Assembly (NCBI RefSeq): GCF_006152065.1 | Contig: NZ_VDFW01000001.1 | Location: forward strand, 62,001 to 126,000 | DNA length: 64,000 bases | Reading direction: 5' to 3' | From: Amycolatopsis alkalitolerans | GTDB taxonomy: Bacteria > Actinomycetota > Actinomycetes > Mycobacteriales > Pseudonocardiaceae | Shown: in pieces, positions 1-7,717 of the stretch | Layout of the letters: every line of letters begins with the position of its first letter | How positions within the stretch are numbered: position 1 is the stretch's first letter | The notes under the pieces: generated by a model | The model's database searches: none | What the model was told of the DNA's origin: nothing | What the model saw: the letters and a program-made list of their open reading frames with translations, nothing else | Translations under genes and position numbers: made by a program

Positions 1-76
1 TCTCGCCGCCATAGCAGCCCAGATCGGAGTAGCCGAGGTCGTCGACGAGTACGAGGACAACGTTGGGGCGGGGCAT
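1..76 (-). CDS. Sulfatase, N-terminal fragment cut by the window edge
   Basis: Only the first 25 residues lie inside the window. They read as a strand ending in [14 protein letters not shown], the usual N-terminal signature of the arylsulfatase family, in which the paired aspartates help bind the active-site calcium. A GAAGGG ribosome-binding site sits just upstream of the ATG. The gene starts 36 bp after the stop of the sugar permease, so it is probably the last visible gene of the ABC-transporter operon, where it could desulfate an imported or external sugar. The formylglycine-forming Cys/Ser motif is outside the window and cannot be checked. Confidence 0.75.
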   Translation of the reverse strand, partial: MPRPNVVLVLVDDLGYSDLGCYGGE

Positions 77-112
77 CGGGATCCCTTCGTGAAGGTTGCA
101 CCGGGCGCTGGG

Positions 113-958
113 TCAGCCCTTGACTGCGCCCGCGGTGAGGCCGGCCACGAGGTAGCGGTTGGCGACGACGGTGATGAGGATGATCGGCACGGCGGCCAGG
201 GTCCCGGCGGCGGCCATCTGACCCCAGGCGACCTCGTACGGCTGGACCAGGGAGGCGATGCCGACCGTAAGCGGCGCGGTCACCCCGCCCGAGGTCATGG
301 TCAGCGCGAAGAGGAACTCGTTCCACGCCATGATGCCGGTGAAGGTGCCGACGGCGGCGAGCCCGGGCTTGACCAGCGGCAGCATGATCGTCCGGAAGGT
401 GGCCGCTTCGGAGGCGCCGTCGATGAGCGCAGCCTCCCGGAGGGTGCTGGGAACCCCGTCGAAGTAGACCTTCATCAGCAGGGCGGCAAACGGCAGCTGG
501 AAGACCGTGTTGAGCACGATCAGGCCGAGGGTTCCGCCGATGAGCCCCAGGCTGGTCATCGTGGCGTAGAGACCCGGGACGAGGACCATGGGTGGGACAA
601 GCGGGAGGAACCCGGCCAGGATCAGCAGCGGAACGGTGGCCCAGCGCGGGAGAGGTAGCTGGGACAGCGCGTAGCCGGCGAGGGAACCGAAGACCAGGCA
701 CAGCAGCACGGTTCCCACGACGATGAGAAGGCTGTTGACCAGCTGGGCGAGCAGGGGGTTCCCGGGCGCCAGCAGGTCGGTGAAGTTGCTCAGGCTGAAA
801 CCGATCCGCACGCCCGAGCCGATGATGTCCTTCAGCGGCTGGAACGACAGGACGAGCATCCAGAGGATCGGTGCGAGCGTGGCGGTGACGGCCGCGATGA
901 GCACGAACTCCGCCAGCACGCCGATCGCGCCGCGGGCCGAGCGGCGGGGCTCAGGCAT
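113..958 (-). CDS. Carbohydrate ABC transporter permease (MalG-like)
   Basis: This 281-residue membrane protein has about six hydrophobic segments and the EAA loop of binding-protein-dependent permeases (REAALIDGASEAATF, followed by a conserved LPLVKPG). It matches the MalG/UgpE class of sugar ABC inner-membrane subunits and would pair with the permease just upstream. The start chosen is the ATG at 958, which overlaps the end of the preceding permease by 8 bp; longer readings run into a frame without permease character. No ATPase gene is present here. Actinomycetes often share one MsiK-type ATPase among several such transporters, which would explain the gap. Confidence 0.85.
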   Translation of the reverse strand: MPEPRRSARGAIGVLAEFVLIAAVTATLAPILWMLVLSFQPLKDIIGSGVRIGFSLSNFTDLLAPGNPLLAQLVNSLLIVVGTVLLCLVFGSLAGYALSQLPLPRWATVPLLILAGFLPLVPPMVLVPGLYATMTSLGLIGGTLGLIVLNTVFQLPFAALLMKVYFDGVPSTLREAALIDGASEAATFRTIMLPLVKPGLAAVGTFTGIMAWNEFLFALTMTSGGVTAPLTVGIASLVQPYEVAWGQMAAAGTLAAVPIILITVVANRYLVAGLTAGAVKG

Positions 959-1892
959 GTGCGGCCTCCCTGCCGGTCGCGAAGCGCCTGACGGCGGCGA
1001 AGATCCCACCGAGCAGGACGAAAACGATGATGATGGCGACGCCGATCGCGGCGCCGTAGCCGAACTCCAGGCGGTCGAAGAAGATCGTGCGGATGTCGAG
1101 GCTGATGAGGTTCGTGGCGTTGCCGGGGCCACCGTGGGTGAGCAGGTACATCTCGTCGAAGGCCTTCACGCACATCACGAGCCGGATGACCGCGGCGGTG
1201 ACGATGGCCGGGCGGATCATCGGCAGGACGACTTGCCGGATCACCCGCCCCTCGCCCGCGCCGTCCACGCGGGCCGCCTCGAGGACCTCCGGGTCGAGAG
1301 ACTGGAGTGCGGTGTAGACGAGCAGGAAGACCAGCGGGGCCCAGTGCCAGACGTCCACGACGATGATCGCGATCAGCGCTCCGGCCGGCTCGCCGAGCCA
1401 GCCCTGCTGCGGCAGTCCGAGCGCGGCCAGGACCTTGTTGACGAGGCCGATGGCCGGGCTCAGCAGGAGCATCCAGATCACGCTCACCACGACCGGGGCG
1501 ATCACCGTCGGCCAGATCAGCATCCGCCGCGCGACGCGGCGCATGAAGGGCGCCCGGTCGAGCATGACCGCCAGGAACGTGCCGAGAACCACGGTGAGCA
1601 CGACGGCACAGGCGATGAACACGATCGTCACCCCCACCACGGGTGCCGTGTCCGGGTCGGTGAAGATGCGGGCGAAGTTGCCAAGGCCGGCTGGCTGGTA
1701 CCGGAAACCGCCGTGCAGGATCGTGACGTTCGAGATGGACATCGTCACCAGCTGGACCATCGGGTAGATCCCGAAGACGACCAGGAACAGGGCGAACGGA
1801 GCCACCGCGACCAGGCCGAAGCGAGACCACCGGCGCTTGCGTGGCCGGCCGGCCGCGGGAGGGGACATGGCCGCGCGGACGCGGTCGCCCAT
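951..1892 (-). CDS. Carbohydrate ABC transporter permease (MalF-like)
   Basis: This protein of about 313 residues is a multi-spanning permease with the EAA loop LEAARVDGAGEGRVI followed by LPMIRPAI, typical of MalF/UgpA-type sugar permeases. It lies between the solute-binding protein (14 bp upstream) and the second permease (8-bp overlap), so the three are an operon. Two in-frame ATG codons, at 1892 and 1868, are both plausible and neither has a strong ribosome-binding site; the longer form is listed. It would form the heterodimeric channel with the MalG-like subunit. Confidence 0.83.
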   Translation of the reverse strand: MGDRVRAAMSPPAAGRPRKRRWSRFGLVAVAPFALFLVVFGIYPMVQLVTMSISNVTILHGGFRYQPAGLGNFARIFTDPDTAPVVGVTIVFIACAVVLTVVLGTFLAVMLDRAPFMRRVARRMLIWPTVIAPVVVSVIWMLLLSPAIGLVNKVLAALGLPQQGWLGEPAGALIAIIVVDVWHWAPLVFLLVYTALQSLDPEVLEAARVDGAGEGRVIRQVVLPMIRPAIVTAAVIRLVMCVKAFDEMYLLTHGGPGNATNLISLDIRTIFFDRLEFGYGAAIGVAIIIVFVLLGGIFAAVRRFATGREAAHA

Positions 1893-1906
1893 GGGCGCGA
1901 CAGCCG

Positions 1907-3277
1907 TCACTTCAGGTATCCCGCGTCCTTGACGACCTTCGTCACGGCATCCTGCAGGGCCGTCATGCCCGCCTCGGGGGCCAGCTGACCGGAGGCGATC
2001 TGGCTCAGGTACTTCTCGGTCTCGGCGGCCATCGCGGGCCCGAACGTCCACCGGATCGACGGCTTGACGTCCTTGATGGAGTCTTCGAGAGGTTTCAGGT
2101 AGGCGGCCGCCGTCCCCGCGGACGCTCCCGCCGACAGGGCGTTCCGGCGGGTCGGAATGCCACCTGCCTGCGTGAAGAGCGTCTGGCCCTCGTCGGAGAG
2201 AACCCACTTGATGTAGTTCAGGGCCGCGCGGGCCCGGTCGGGCGGGAGGCCCTTCGGAATGCAGAGGCTCCACGTGCCGCTGGTCGGCGCGGGAGTCCCG
2301 GTCGAACCGGCCGGTACCTCGGCGAATCCCACCGTGCCGGCGATCTGCGACTTGTCCTTGTTCTGGAACTGGCTCGCCGCCGCGGCCACCACGTGCGTCT
2401 GGGCCGCCTGGCCGCCTTGCATGAGGGAGATGACCTCGGCCTGGCCGACGGTCTGAGGCTGGGCGGGGCCGAGCTTGGCCAGTTCGCGGTAGACGGCCGC
2501 GGCCTTGCGGCCGGCCGGCGTGTCGACCGTCGGGGTCCAGTCTGTGCCCTCGTCCTCGAACCAGGTGCCGCCGTAGCTGTAGAAGACGGGCATGAACTCG
2601 TAGGTCACCGAGAGGCCGCTCTTCGTCGCCTGTGCCCGCGGGACATACCCGTAGCGAATCTTCCCTGACGCCATGGCCTGCCGACCGTTCGCGATCACCG
2701 CGTCCCAGGTCTTCGGCACGGACAGGCCCAGCTCGACGTAGATGTCCTTGCGGTAGACGAAAAGGTCCATGTTGCCGTTGATCGGGTACCCCATGACCTT
2801 GCCCTGGGGATCGGAGCTGCGCGTGGCAGCGTCCCAGAAGGGCAGGTTCGCGTAGCTGAGCACCTGGGGATCGATCGTGAAGCTCGAATCGACCGCGTCG
2901 AAGGGCTGGACCCACTGGTTGCCGTAGAACTGCCCGACGCCGAACTCGTCGAGCTGGAAGATGTCGAACGGGAAGTTGCTGCTCTGGACGGCGTTGGTCA
3001 TCTGCGTGTAGAGGCCGTCGTAGGGGAACTCGCGGAGAGTGACCTTGACCCCGGTCTTCTCCTGGTACTTCGCCGCGAGCTTCCGGTAGGCGTCCAGCCA
3101 CGGCGTCTGCGCCGTCGGGACGATGAGCTCGCTCCCGCCGGCAGCGTTTCCGCTCCCCAGAGCCCCGCCGCCGTTGCTGCAGCCGGCCAGGCCGCCCACC
3201 AGCGGGACAGCGGCGCCCGCACCCACGAGCTGGAGGAAGCGCCTGCGGCTGGTCTCGTGCGCACGGTCCTCAAACAT
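1907..3277 (-). CDS. Extracellular sugar-binding lipoprotein of an ABC transporter
   Basis: The 456-residue protein carries a twin-arginine signal (SRRRFLQ at residues 10-16), a hydrophobic stretch and a lipobox ending LAGC with Cys33 as the lipidated residue. The rest reads as a family-1 extracellular solute-binding protein (mature region beginning with GSELIVPTAQTPWLDAYRKL). It is therefore likely exported folded by Tat and anchored to the membrane. An AGAGGAG ribosome-binding site stands 7 nt before the ATG. It heads the operon with two permeases and a sulfatase, and an operator-like repeat lies about 25 bp upstream. The sugar cannot be named from sequence. Confidence 0.85.
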   Translation of the reverse strand: MFEDRAHETSRRRFLQLVGAGAAVPLVGGLAGCSNGGGALGSGNAAGGSELIVPTAQTPWLDAYRKLAAKYQEKTGVKVTLREFPYDGLYTQMTNAVQSSNFPFDIFQLDEFGVGQFYGNQWVQPFDAVDSSFTIDPQVLSYANLPFWDAATRSSDPQGKVMGYPINGNMDLFVYRKDIYVELGLSVPKTWDAVIANGRQAMASGKIRYGYVPRAQATKSGLSVTYEFMPVFYSYGGTWFEDEGTDWTPTVDTPAGRKAAAVYRELAKLGPAQPQTVGQAEVISLMQGGQAAQTHVVAAAASQFQNKDKSQIAGTVGFAEVPAGSTGTPAPTSGTWSLCIPKGLPPDRARAALNYIKWVLSDEGQTLFTQAGGIPTRRNALSAGASAGTAAAYLKPLEDSIKDVKPSIRWTFGPAMAAETEKYLSQIASGQLAPEAGMTALQDAVTKVVKDAGYLK

Positions 3278-3300
3278 GCCAATGCTCCTCTTTGAACAGT

Positions 3301-3331
3301 GGTTAGTTTGGTATGTATTCCGAACTTAACC
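3301..3331. promoter_or_regulatory. Inverted repeat before the sugar-binding protein gene, probable ROK operator
   Basis: GGTTAGTTTGG and CCGAACTTAACC form an imperfect inverted repeat about 25 bp upstream of the solute-binding protein start. Inside it, 3310-3325 (GGTATGTATTCCGAAC) resembles 4625-4640 upstream of the ROK gene (GGTATACCCTACGAAC): 11 of 16 positions agree, including both outer pentamers. A shared site is the expected layout for a ROK repressor controlling its own gene and the adjacent transporter. Confidence 0.5.
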
Positions 3332-3372
3332 GTAGGAGGGCTGGATCGCACATGTCAAGACGTGCGGGCCCG

Positions 3373-4599
3373 CTATTCGGCGAGCCAGGGCCTCAGGCAG
3401 AGGTCCTGCGTGGCGGATTCGATGCCGCCGGCCATGACAGCCGCGGCACCGAGCGTCGAGACGCGGATCTCGGCCCGGCCGTACCGGCCGCGGGTGCGTT
3501 CGAACTCCGCCCAGAAGGCGGGCATGATCAGCGGCGCGAGCGCGGTCAGGTGCCCGCCGAGGATCACGGCGCGGGGGTCGAAGATGCTCACCAGAGACTG
3601 GACGCTCCGGGCCAGGATGACGCCCTGCCGTGCGACCTCCGCCCGCATCGTGGCGTCCGGGTTCCGCAGCGAATCGAGCATGTGGGCCACGAAACCCGCC
3701 CCTCCGACGTCGCGTCCGGTGCCCATCGCCTCGGCGAGCGGGCCGAGCCCGACGTAGGTCTCGAGGCAGCCGGCCTTGCCGCAGAAGCACGGCCGGCCGC
3801 CCTGTTCGACGACCACGTGCCCGAACTCCGCACCCATTCCCCAATCGCCGTGCAGCACCTGTCCGTCGCGCTGGTACGCGCCACCGATGCCCACATCGCC
3901 GAAGAGCAGGAGGATGCCGTCCTCGGCCGGCCACCCGCCGGCCTTCCGCTCCGCGTGCACGGCCAGGTTCGCCAGCCGGTCGAGAGAGAAGGACACCCCG
4001 TTCCCCGCCAGCCGGTCGAGTTCCGGCACGACGGGCACGCCGCTCCACCCCAGTGCCTGGGACATGATCACGACCCCCGCCGACGCGTCCACGTAGGCCG
4101 GGCACCCGACGCTCACCCTGGCCAGCCGGGTTCCGGCCGAAGCGAGGAACCCTCGTGCCTCCTCGACGGTCTTGGCCAGGTCCGCCAGTACCTGGCCGGG
4201 ACTCATCCGCGAGCAGTCCACCTCGATGTCGCGGGAGAACACCGTCCGGCCCTGCAGGGAGGCGCACTCCAAGGCCGCGTGGTCGGCGGTGATCCGCAAG
4301 GTGCCGACCGCGAGGCGGGTGTCGTCCATCTCGAGCGCCCGGGCGGGGCGGCCGCCGGCCCGTCCCGCGGGAGTGAACCCGCTTTCGCGGATGAACCCGC
4401 GATCCTGGAGCTCGCCAACGATGTCGAGCACCGTCACCCGCCCGAGACCGGACGCCGTGACAAGGCCGCTGCGGGTGAGCGGGGCGTTTCCCCGCACCAG
4501 CTGCAGGACGCGGATCAGGTTGAACCGCCGGACGTCCCCGATGCTCGGGGGGCGGGCGGTTCCCGCTCGCTGGCCGGCCCCCCCGCGACCTCCGGTCAT
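3373..4599 (-). CDS. ROK-family transcriptional regulator (NagC/XylR type)
   Basis: This 408-residue protein has an N-terminal winged helix-turn-helix (about residues 20-80, ending in a wing rich in GRAGGRPA) followed by a ROK sugar-kinase-like domain. The ROK zinc signature is complete: His261 in GAEFGHV and CFCGKAGCLE at 271-280. The presence of the DNA-binding domain marks it as a repressor, not a sugar kinase. It lies directly upstream of the sugar ABC operon on the same strand, and its likely effector is the transported sugar or a derivative. Operator-like repeats stand before both transcription units. Confidence 0.85.
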   Translation of the reverse strand: MTGGRGGAGQRAGTARPPSIGDVRRFNLIRVLQLVRGNAPLTRSGLVTASGLGRVTVLDIVGELQDRGFIRESGFTPAGRAGGRPARALEMDDTRLAVGTLRITADHAALECASLQGRTVFSRDIEVDCSRMSPGQVLADLAKTVEEARGFLASAGTRLARVSVGCPAYVDASAGVVIMSQALGWSGVPVVPELDRLAGNGVSFSLDRLANLAVHAERKAGGWPAEDGILLLFGDVGIGGAYQRDGQVLHGDWGMGAEFGHVVVEQGGRPCFCGKAGCLETYVGLGPLAEAMGTGRDVGGAGFVAHMLDSLRNPDATMRAEVARQGVILARSVQSLVSIFDPRAVILGGHLTALAPLIMPAFWAEFERTRGRYGRAEIRVSTLGAAAVMAGGIESATQDLCLRPWLAE

Positions 4600-4620
4600 T
4601 CCCGCGCCGTCCTTTGCGTC

Positions 4621-4640
4621 GTTCGGTATACCCTACGAAC
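4621..4640. promoter_or_regulatory. Inverted repeat upstream of the ROK regulator, probable autoregulatory operator
   Basis: GTTCG and CGAAC form a perfect 5-bp inverted repeat with a 10-bp spacer, 21 bp upstream of the ROK start codon. The right-hand part matches the site in front of the sugar-binding protein at 3310-3325, including the terminal CGAAC, which supports binding by the same regulator. Confidence 0.45.
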
Positions 4641-4699
4641 AAAACGTTAGCGCAAAACCGGGATAAGCAGGCAGCCCGACCCAAACCTGCGACCGGCCG

Positions 4700-5255
4700 T
4701 TCCGCGGGCGAGCTGGGGCTGAGCTGGCGGCGACGTTGCGGGCCGGGGAGACGCTCGGGCTGAGCTACAGCAGGCAGATCGCCGCCATGGCGAGCCACGT
4801 CCGGCAGCTGCCCCGGTGCGACGTCGTCCAGCTGGCCGGTCATCTGCTGCAGGCGCACGACCCCGCGGGCCGCCCGGAGGTGGCGCGCCGCGTGGCGGCC
4901 GCCTCCGGGGGCTCGTGGTATCCGGTCTGCTGCCCGATGCTCGTCACCGACAGCTCGGTGGCCACGGCGTTGCGCCACCAGCCGGAGATCGCCGACGCGC
5001 TGGACCGCGGCCGTGCCGTCGACCGGGCCGTGGTGTCGATCGGCGCCTGGGGCGCGCCGAGGTCCCGCGGAGGTGCCGGAACTGCTGGCCGAGGCGCTCG
5101 GCGAGGTCTCGGGCCGCCTGTTCGACGCGGCGGGCCGCCGGATCGCCAGCCTGCTCGACGATCGCGTGGTCGCGCTGACGCTCGACGAGTTCCGCGCCCT
5201 GCCGCACGTCATCGGGTCGTTCGCGCTCGGCTGGCCAATGCGGGCCAGTGCGTGA
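4700..5255 (+). pseudogene. Remnant of a SorC-family sugar-responsive regulator
   Basis: The translation reads as the effector-binding domain of a SorC/DeoR-type sugar regulator: AELAATLRAGETLGLSYSRQ, then a hydrophobic core, then DRAVVSIGAWGAP. That frame loses similarity at about 5055. The continuation (EVSGRLFDAAGRRIASLLDD ... LTLDEFRALPHVIGS) is found in the next frame, so a frameshift lies near 5055. The N-terminal helix-turn-helix and the usual C-terminal segment are absent. The intact SorC protein at 26.8-27.8 kb shows the same order of motifs (EVLPLVGGLSAVD, VAVVGIGSFG, FFDAAGKPVHGPVDDRV). I judge this a decaying gene fragment. Confidence 0.65.
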
Positions 5256-5362
5256 TCGTGGCGCGGCCGTCGAAGTAGATGTCGCCGCATTCGAACGGCG
5301 CTCTCGTAATCCGCAGCGCCATCGCGAGACGAGCTGGGAAGGAACCATTGAGGGCGGCGACG

Positions 5363-5743
5363 TTAGGACGTGGCGTTCAGGCGATCGCCTTCGAGCACCG
5401 TCTCGAGATATTCGGCGATTGCGTCGCGGTTGCGGGTCAGGACGGCGATGCGCTCGGTCATCCGGTCGCGCTCCTGTTCCAGTGTGGCGATCATCTCCGG
5501 AGTTGCGTCAGAGAAGTGGATTACACGGGGCTTGTCGAGACACGGAAGGATCTGCTTGATGATCCGGGTCGGCAGCCCGGCGTCGAGCAGCCCTCTGATC
5601 TGTGTCACCCGGTCGACGGAGGCCTCGTCGTACTCGCGATAGCCGTTCGGTGAGCGTTCCGCGACGATCAACTTCTGCTCTTCGTAGTAACGCAGCAGCC
5701 GACGGGAGGCGCCGCTGCGCTCCGACAGCTCTCCGATACGCAT
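5363..5743 (-). CDS. MerR-family transcriptional regulator
   Basis: This 126-residue protein begins MRIGELSERSGASRRLLRYY, the classical MerR winged helix-turn-helix, followed by a helical segment (about residues 75-118) that would form the dimerising coiled coil. No C-terminal cysteine cluster or large effector domain is present, so a metal sensor is unlikely; the size fits small stress or drug-responsive MerR proteins. It starts 28 bp after the GntR gene on the same strand and may be co-transcribed with it. The target is unknown. Confidence 0.8.
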   Translation of the reverse strand: MRIGELSERSGASRRLLRYYEEQKLIVAERSPNGYREYDEASVDRVTQIRGLLDAGLPTRIIKQILPCLDKPRVIHFSDATPEMIATLEQERDRMTERIAVLTRNRDAIAEYLETVLEGDRLNATS

Positions 5744-5771
5744 GCGCCCTGCCTCGTATCTCTGGCTACGG

Positions 5772-6524
5772 TCACTTCAAACTTGCGTGAAGAAGATGCT
5801 CACGCAGGTAAGTCAGATGAGCAATGATTGCTTCCTCGGCCGCGTCGGGGTCGCGGCCTTCGATCGCCTTGATGATTTGCTGGTGTTGGCGCACGCTTTG
5901 CGTGCCCACCTTGGGGGACAGGTCCAGGTAGTGAACTGGCTCGGTCTCGCGGTGGAGTGCGTGAACGAAAGAGGCGAGAACCCGGTTCCCGGAGGCCTTC
6001 GCGATTGCCGCGTGGAACCGTTGATCCAGGTCGGGCACATCCGGATCGTCGACCGATATCGTCCGCTGCCGGTTGACGATCTCGCGGAGGGTCTGCAAAT
6101 CCTCGTCGGTGCGGTGTTCGGCGGCCAACCGCGTCGATGGGACCTCAAGGTACTGCCGGACCATCGCGACTTCGTTGGCGTCCACGCTACCCAAGGACAG
6201 CAGGTGGTGAAGGGACTCCTGGAGTTGCGTTCCCAAGGCTTCGTGGTTGACGCTCCGTACGAAGCTGCCACCACCAGCGCCGGGCTGCTTGTCGATGAGG
6301 TTCTGGGTAGACAGGGCACGGAGCGCCTCGCGCACCGTTGTCCGGCTCACCTCGAACTGCCGAGCCAGTTCAGCTTCGGGCGGCAGCCTCTCTCCGGGGC
6401 GGAGTTCGCCGGAATAGATCAGTTCGCGGATCTGCTCCTCGACCTGTTGGCGTGGTCGCACGACACGCCGACCGATCGGCCTGGACTGTCGCGCCTCCTC
6501 GCCGGTAGCCAGCGGCCTGGCCAT
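5772..6524 (-). CDS. FadR-subfamily GntR regulator with FCD domain
   Basis: This 250-residue protein has an N-terminal GntR winged helix (about 25-95; SGELRPGERLPPEAELARQF, SRTTVREALRAL) and a C-terminal all-helical FCD ligand-binding domain with the metal-binding type histidines (RFHAAIAKASGN). FadR-type proteins usually sense a carboxylic acid or acyl-CoA intermediate of the pathway they control. It is divergent from the dehydrogenase at 6749 and stands at the edge of the acyl-CoA catabolic region, so it is the best candidate to bind the motif shared by the promoters at 6.6, 10.0 and 22.3 kb. Confidence 0.83.
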   Translation of the reverse strand: MARPLATGEEARQSRPIGRRVVRPRQQVEEQIRELIYSGELRPGERLPPEAELARQFEVSRTTVREALRALSTQNLIDKQPGAGGGSFVRSVNHEALGTQLQESLHHLLSLGSVDANEVAMVRQYLEVPSTRLAAEHRTDEDLQTLREIVNRQRTISVDDPDVPDLDQRFHAAIAKASGNRVLASFVHALHRETEPVHYLDLSPKVGTQSVRQHQQIIKAIEGRDPDAAEEAIIAHLTYLREHLLHASLK

Positions 6525-6595
6525 GTGACCTCCCTCAGTCCTCGCAACTGTCGAACTTTAGCACTTGGTCCACAAGCAGTCGCAGAGGACAGCGG

Positions 6596-6623
6596 TTGAC
6601 AGGCACTAAATGTTGAATAATAG
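6596..6623 (+). promoter_or_regulatory. Candidate promoter and operator for the dehydrogenase/PrpD operon
   Basis: A perfect -35 hexamer TTGACA (6596-6601) is followed after 16 bp by TAATAG. The spacer ends in AAATGTTGAATAATA, which matches AAATGTCGAACAATA read on the minus strand at 22340-22326, upstream of the acyl-CoA operon. The combination of -35 box and shared downstream element suggests a common regulator, plausibly the adjacent GntR protein. Confidence 0.5.
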
Positions 6624-6748
6624 TCATGCTGTCTACTGCTGGTGGAAGGTCGCCCGAGCGCGGTCGGGCTTCGCCGGCCGGCACACGGGGGCACCGCTGC
6701 CCGGCCCCGGTGCACGATTCGATCCGTCTGGTCAGGATGGGGTGAACG

Positions 6749-7690
6749 ATGCAGGACATCGGCTTCGTCGGCGTGGGCACGATGGCGGCGCCTATGGTGT
6801 GGCGATTCATCGAGCGTGGCTGGCGAGTTCATCTGCTTGATCCCGCGCCCGAAGCAACCGCGCCCTTTCACGGCCACACGCAGGCGACGGTGCACGACGA
6901 CGTGGCTGCCTTGCTGCACAACGCAGGAGTTGTGCTCCTGAGCCTGCCCAGCCCGGCGATACTGGTCGAGGTCGCCAAGCGGTTGTCCGCCGCCACCGCG
7001 AACGTGGCGGAGCCGGCCGTCGTCATCAATACCTCGACGACCGGGCTGATCGCGACGCGTGAGGCCGCCGCTGAGCTCACCGCGGCCGGACTGTCTTTCG
7101 TCGACGCTCCAGTCAGTGGGGGTGCGGCAGGAGCGCGACGTGGTTCCCTCACCATCATGGTTTCGGGCGCCCCCAAAGTCGTTGCCCGTTGCACTTCAGT
7201 GTTCGAAGTCATCGGCGAACACGTGCTGCACGTGGGCCCTGAGCCGGCGCAGGCCCAGGTGATGAAGGTGGCCAACAACCTTCTCTCACTCGGCGCATTG
7301 GCAGCGACCGCCGAAGCGACAGCGTTGACGAGCAAGGCCGGAATTCCGCTCGACGTCGCCATTGACGTGCTGAACGTGAGCTCTGGTCGCAACTCGGCCA
7401 CCGCGGTGAAGTTCCCAGACGCGGTGCTGACTGGACTGTTCAATTTTGGTTTCCCCACTGAGGGCGCGCTCAAGGACGTCTCGCTCTTCGCGGAGCTCGC
7501 CAGTGAGTTGGGCGCCCCCGCGCCGTTGGCGAGTGCGGTAGCGGCTTGCTGGCGGCTGGCTGTCGACCACGGCTACGGGGAGCAGGATTGCACGCGCATC
7601 GCAACCATGTACGAGCAGATGGCCGGGTTACCCGTGCAGGGAACGAGTGGTGAGGCCATGGCAGACAAAACTCCCGAAATGCCGGCGTAA
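6749..7690 (+). CDS. NAD(P)-dependent beta-hydroxyacid dehydrogenase (3-hydroxyisobutyrate dehydrogenase family)
   Basis: This 313-residue protein has a Rossmann start (GFVGVGTMAAPM), the family substrate-binding motif DAPVSGGAAGA at 119-129 and the catalytic lysine in VMKVANNLL (Lys173). The family oxidises beta-hydroxy acids such as 3-hydroxyisobutyrate, tartronate semialdehyde precursors or 2-(hydroxymethyl)glutarate, and sequence alone does not fix the substrate. It is followed after 27 bp by the PrpD-like gene and is divergent from the GntR regulator. It probably acts on a branched or cyclic acid intermediate of the neighbouring pathway. Confidence 0.8.
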   Translation: MQDIGFVGVGTMAAPMVWRFIERGWRVHLLDPAPEATAPFHGHTQATVHDDVAALLHNAGVVLLSLPSPAILVEVAKRLSAATANVAEPAVVINTSTTGLIATREAAAELTAAGLSFVDAPVSGGAAGARRGSLTIMVSGAPKVVARCTSVFEVIGEHVLHVGPEPAQAQVMKVANNLLSLGALAATAEATALTSKAGIPLDVAIDVLNVSSGRNSATAVKFPDAVLTGLFNFGFPTEGALKDVSLFAELASELGAPAPLASAVAACWRLAVDHGYGEQDCTRIATMYEQMAGLPVQGTSGEAMADKTPEMPA

Positions 7691-7717
7691 GGGCGTGTCG
7701 GCGAATCGGAGGCTAGC

